From the NCBI GenBank assembly GCA_031266095.1, contig JAISBR010000036.1, forward strand, positions 1 through 7,114: DNA of 7,114 bases, in the 5' to 3' direction. The first letter of the stretch is position 1, and every line of letters starts with the position of its first letter. Under the pieces are notes generated by a model, which did not search any database, was not told the origin of the DNA, and saw only the letters and a program-made list of their open reading frames with translations. The stretch comes from Treponema sp. (GTDB taxonomy: Bacteria; Spirochaetota; Spirochaetia; Treponematales; Breznakiellaceae). Positions 6,431 through 7,114 of this stretch are shown here, in pieces. The position numbers and the translations under genes are program-made.

Positions 6431-6706
6431 ATGAGAAGGGAAAACTTAGACAAAGAAGCCGTGGTTGAAAGGCTGCGGCGGAAATGGGATGCCATGCAAA
6501 ACCATCTTGACGAGCGCGGCAGACGTATTTGGGCGGCAAGCGAGGCGGAAGCATTAGGACACGGCGGTGTGACCATAGTGTATGAGGCAACCGGTATGTC
6601 AAGAATCGCCATTACTCAGGGAATTGCGGAAATGGCTCATCCCCAGGATGCCGCGCCGCCTGACCGGGCACGAATGTTTGGCGGCGGGCGGAAAAAAAAT
6701 CAGTGA
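6431..6706 (+). CDS. ISAzo13-family transposase, N-terminal reading frame
   Basis: A 91-residue product giving the DNA-binding N-terminus of the transposase. The sequence LDERGRRIWAASEAEALG (residues 26-43) followed by GGVTIVYEATGMSR and a second helix is the helix-turn-helix region typical of this family. The frame ends with GGGRKKNQ and a stop, but GGGRKK is a mid-protein motif in relatives, after which the chain normally continues. The missing continuation is present in another frame from 6699. A TTG at 6407 would add eight residues but overlaps the -10 promoter element, so ATG 6431 is preferred. On its own this product would bind DNA but lack the catalytic domain, and could act as an inhibitor. 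Confidence 0.8.
   Translation: MRRENLDKEAVVERLRRKWDAMQNHLDERGRRIWAASEAEALGHGGVTIVYEATGMSRIAITQGIAEMAHPQDAAPPDRARMFGGGRKKNQ
6692..6699 (+). other. A8 run at the transposase frame junction
   Basis: Eight A residues encode the Lys-Lys of GGGRKK. With eight A the frame stops at 6704-6706. With seven A it would continue directly as KKISEKYP into the catalytic part. The run could be a mutation, a phase-variable tract, a site of RNA polymerase slippage (one A omitted), a programmed +1 ribosomal shift, or a sequencing error. Confidence 0.75.
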
Positions 6707-7114
6707 GAAGTATCCGTACTATGAGCGGGAATTGGAAAGCCTTCTTGATTCATCGGTGATAGGTGACCCTGAAAAACCTTTGCGGCATGTAAGCAAAAGC
6801 ACCGGTAATCTTTCAGAGGCGTTGGAAGCTCAAGGTATTCAGGCAAGCCCTGAAACCGTCAGGAGGACGCTCAAACGGCTGGGATACAAAATGCAGGGCA
6901 ACCGGAAGGTCAAGAGCAGCGGAGCCGGCCATCCTGACCGGGACGCACAGTTTCAACACATAAAAAGGTTAACGAAAAAAGCGATAAAGAGCAAAAACCC
7001 GGTACTTTCGATAGATACCAAGAAAAAAGAGGTGTTGGGAACCTATAAAAACGGGGGAAAAGAGTGGTACAAGAAGGGGGAAAGCCCCGCGGTGGCCGAC
7101 CATGACTTTATTCC
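6699..7114 (+). CDS. ISAzo13-family transposase, catalytic reading frame, partial
   Basis: Open without a stop from the A run to the window edge (138 codons, 3' end missing). It starts ISEKYPYYERELESLL, includes a second helix-turn-helix-like stretch (ASPETVRRTLKRLGYKMQ) and GHPDRDAQF, and then VLSIDTKKKEVLGTYKNGG with HDF near the end. The last motifs belong to the DDE domain of ISAzo13-family (Rhodopirellula-type) transposases; the Asp in SIDTKKKE is probably the first catalytic acid. The later catalytic residues are outside the window. There is no start codon with a ribosome site at the beginning, so it is expected to be expressed only as an extension of the upstream frame. Confidence 0.82.
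   Translation, partial: MSEKYPYYERELESLLDSSVIGDPEKPLRHVSKSTGNLSEALEAQGIQASPETVRRTLKRLGYKMQGNRKVKSSGAGHPDRDAQFQHIKRLTKKAIKSKNPVLSIDTKKKEVLGTYKNGGKEWYKKGESPAVADHDFI

Larger units (their letters stand above)
6431..7114 (+). mobile_element. ISAzo13-family insertion sequence, 5' part
   Basis: Minimum visible extent of an insertion sequence, taken from its transposase reading frames; the right part lies beyond the window. The left terminal repeat should lie somewhere in 6095-6430, but without the right end to compare I cannot place it. The neighbouring hairpins and repeats may be part of the element or of its target. Confidence 0.8.

Overview
The window holds two complete divergent genes, the 5' part of an insertion sequence and two repeat-bearing intergenic stretches. 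The gene content suggests an anaerobic bacterium, and my best guess is a Treponema-like spirochaete: a pyruvate phosphate dikinase, a DEAH helicase of the HrpA type, compact promoters and scattered intergenic inverted repeats. This taxonomic guess is an inference from general resemblance. There is no rRNA, tRNA or phylogenetic marker to settle it.

Layout. Positions 1-267 carry no convincing gene. They hold a GC-rich hairpin (possible terminator) and a pair of inverted repeat arms 100 bp apart. Positions 268-3369 (minus strand) encode pyruvate phosphate dikinase with a complete catalytic core of about 882 residues, a 35-residue linker and a 116-residue Lys/Ala-rich tail. The tail is ten decapeptide repeats resembling bacterial histone H1-like nucleoid proteins. 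A Met preceded by a purine-rich Shine-Dalgarno-like sequence lies exactly where the tail begins, so the tail may also be made as a separate small basic protein. Positions 3370-3475 are a compact divergent promoter region. Positions 3476-6094 (plus strand) encode a DEAH-box HrpA-type RNA helicase with a low-complexity insertion between its two RecA domains. Positions 6095-6430 are non-coding, with a perfect 12-bp hairpin, a competing partner segment, a degenerate copy and another hairpin. From 6431 to the end lies an ISAzo13-family transposase, split into two frames at a run of eight A and cut by the window edge.

The dikinase links pyruvate/ATP/phosphate to PEP/AMP/pyrophosphate in central carbon metabolism, and the helicase acts on RNA. 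Their head-to-head arrangement does not imply a shared pathway. The helicase and transposase genes share an unusual feature: a TGTTATWAT extended -10 placed so that transcription should begin at the A of the ATG, which predicts leaderless mRNAs. The most interesting feature is the fusion of a metabolic enzyme to a histone-like tail that has its own possible internal translation start.
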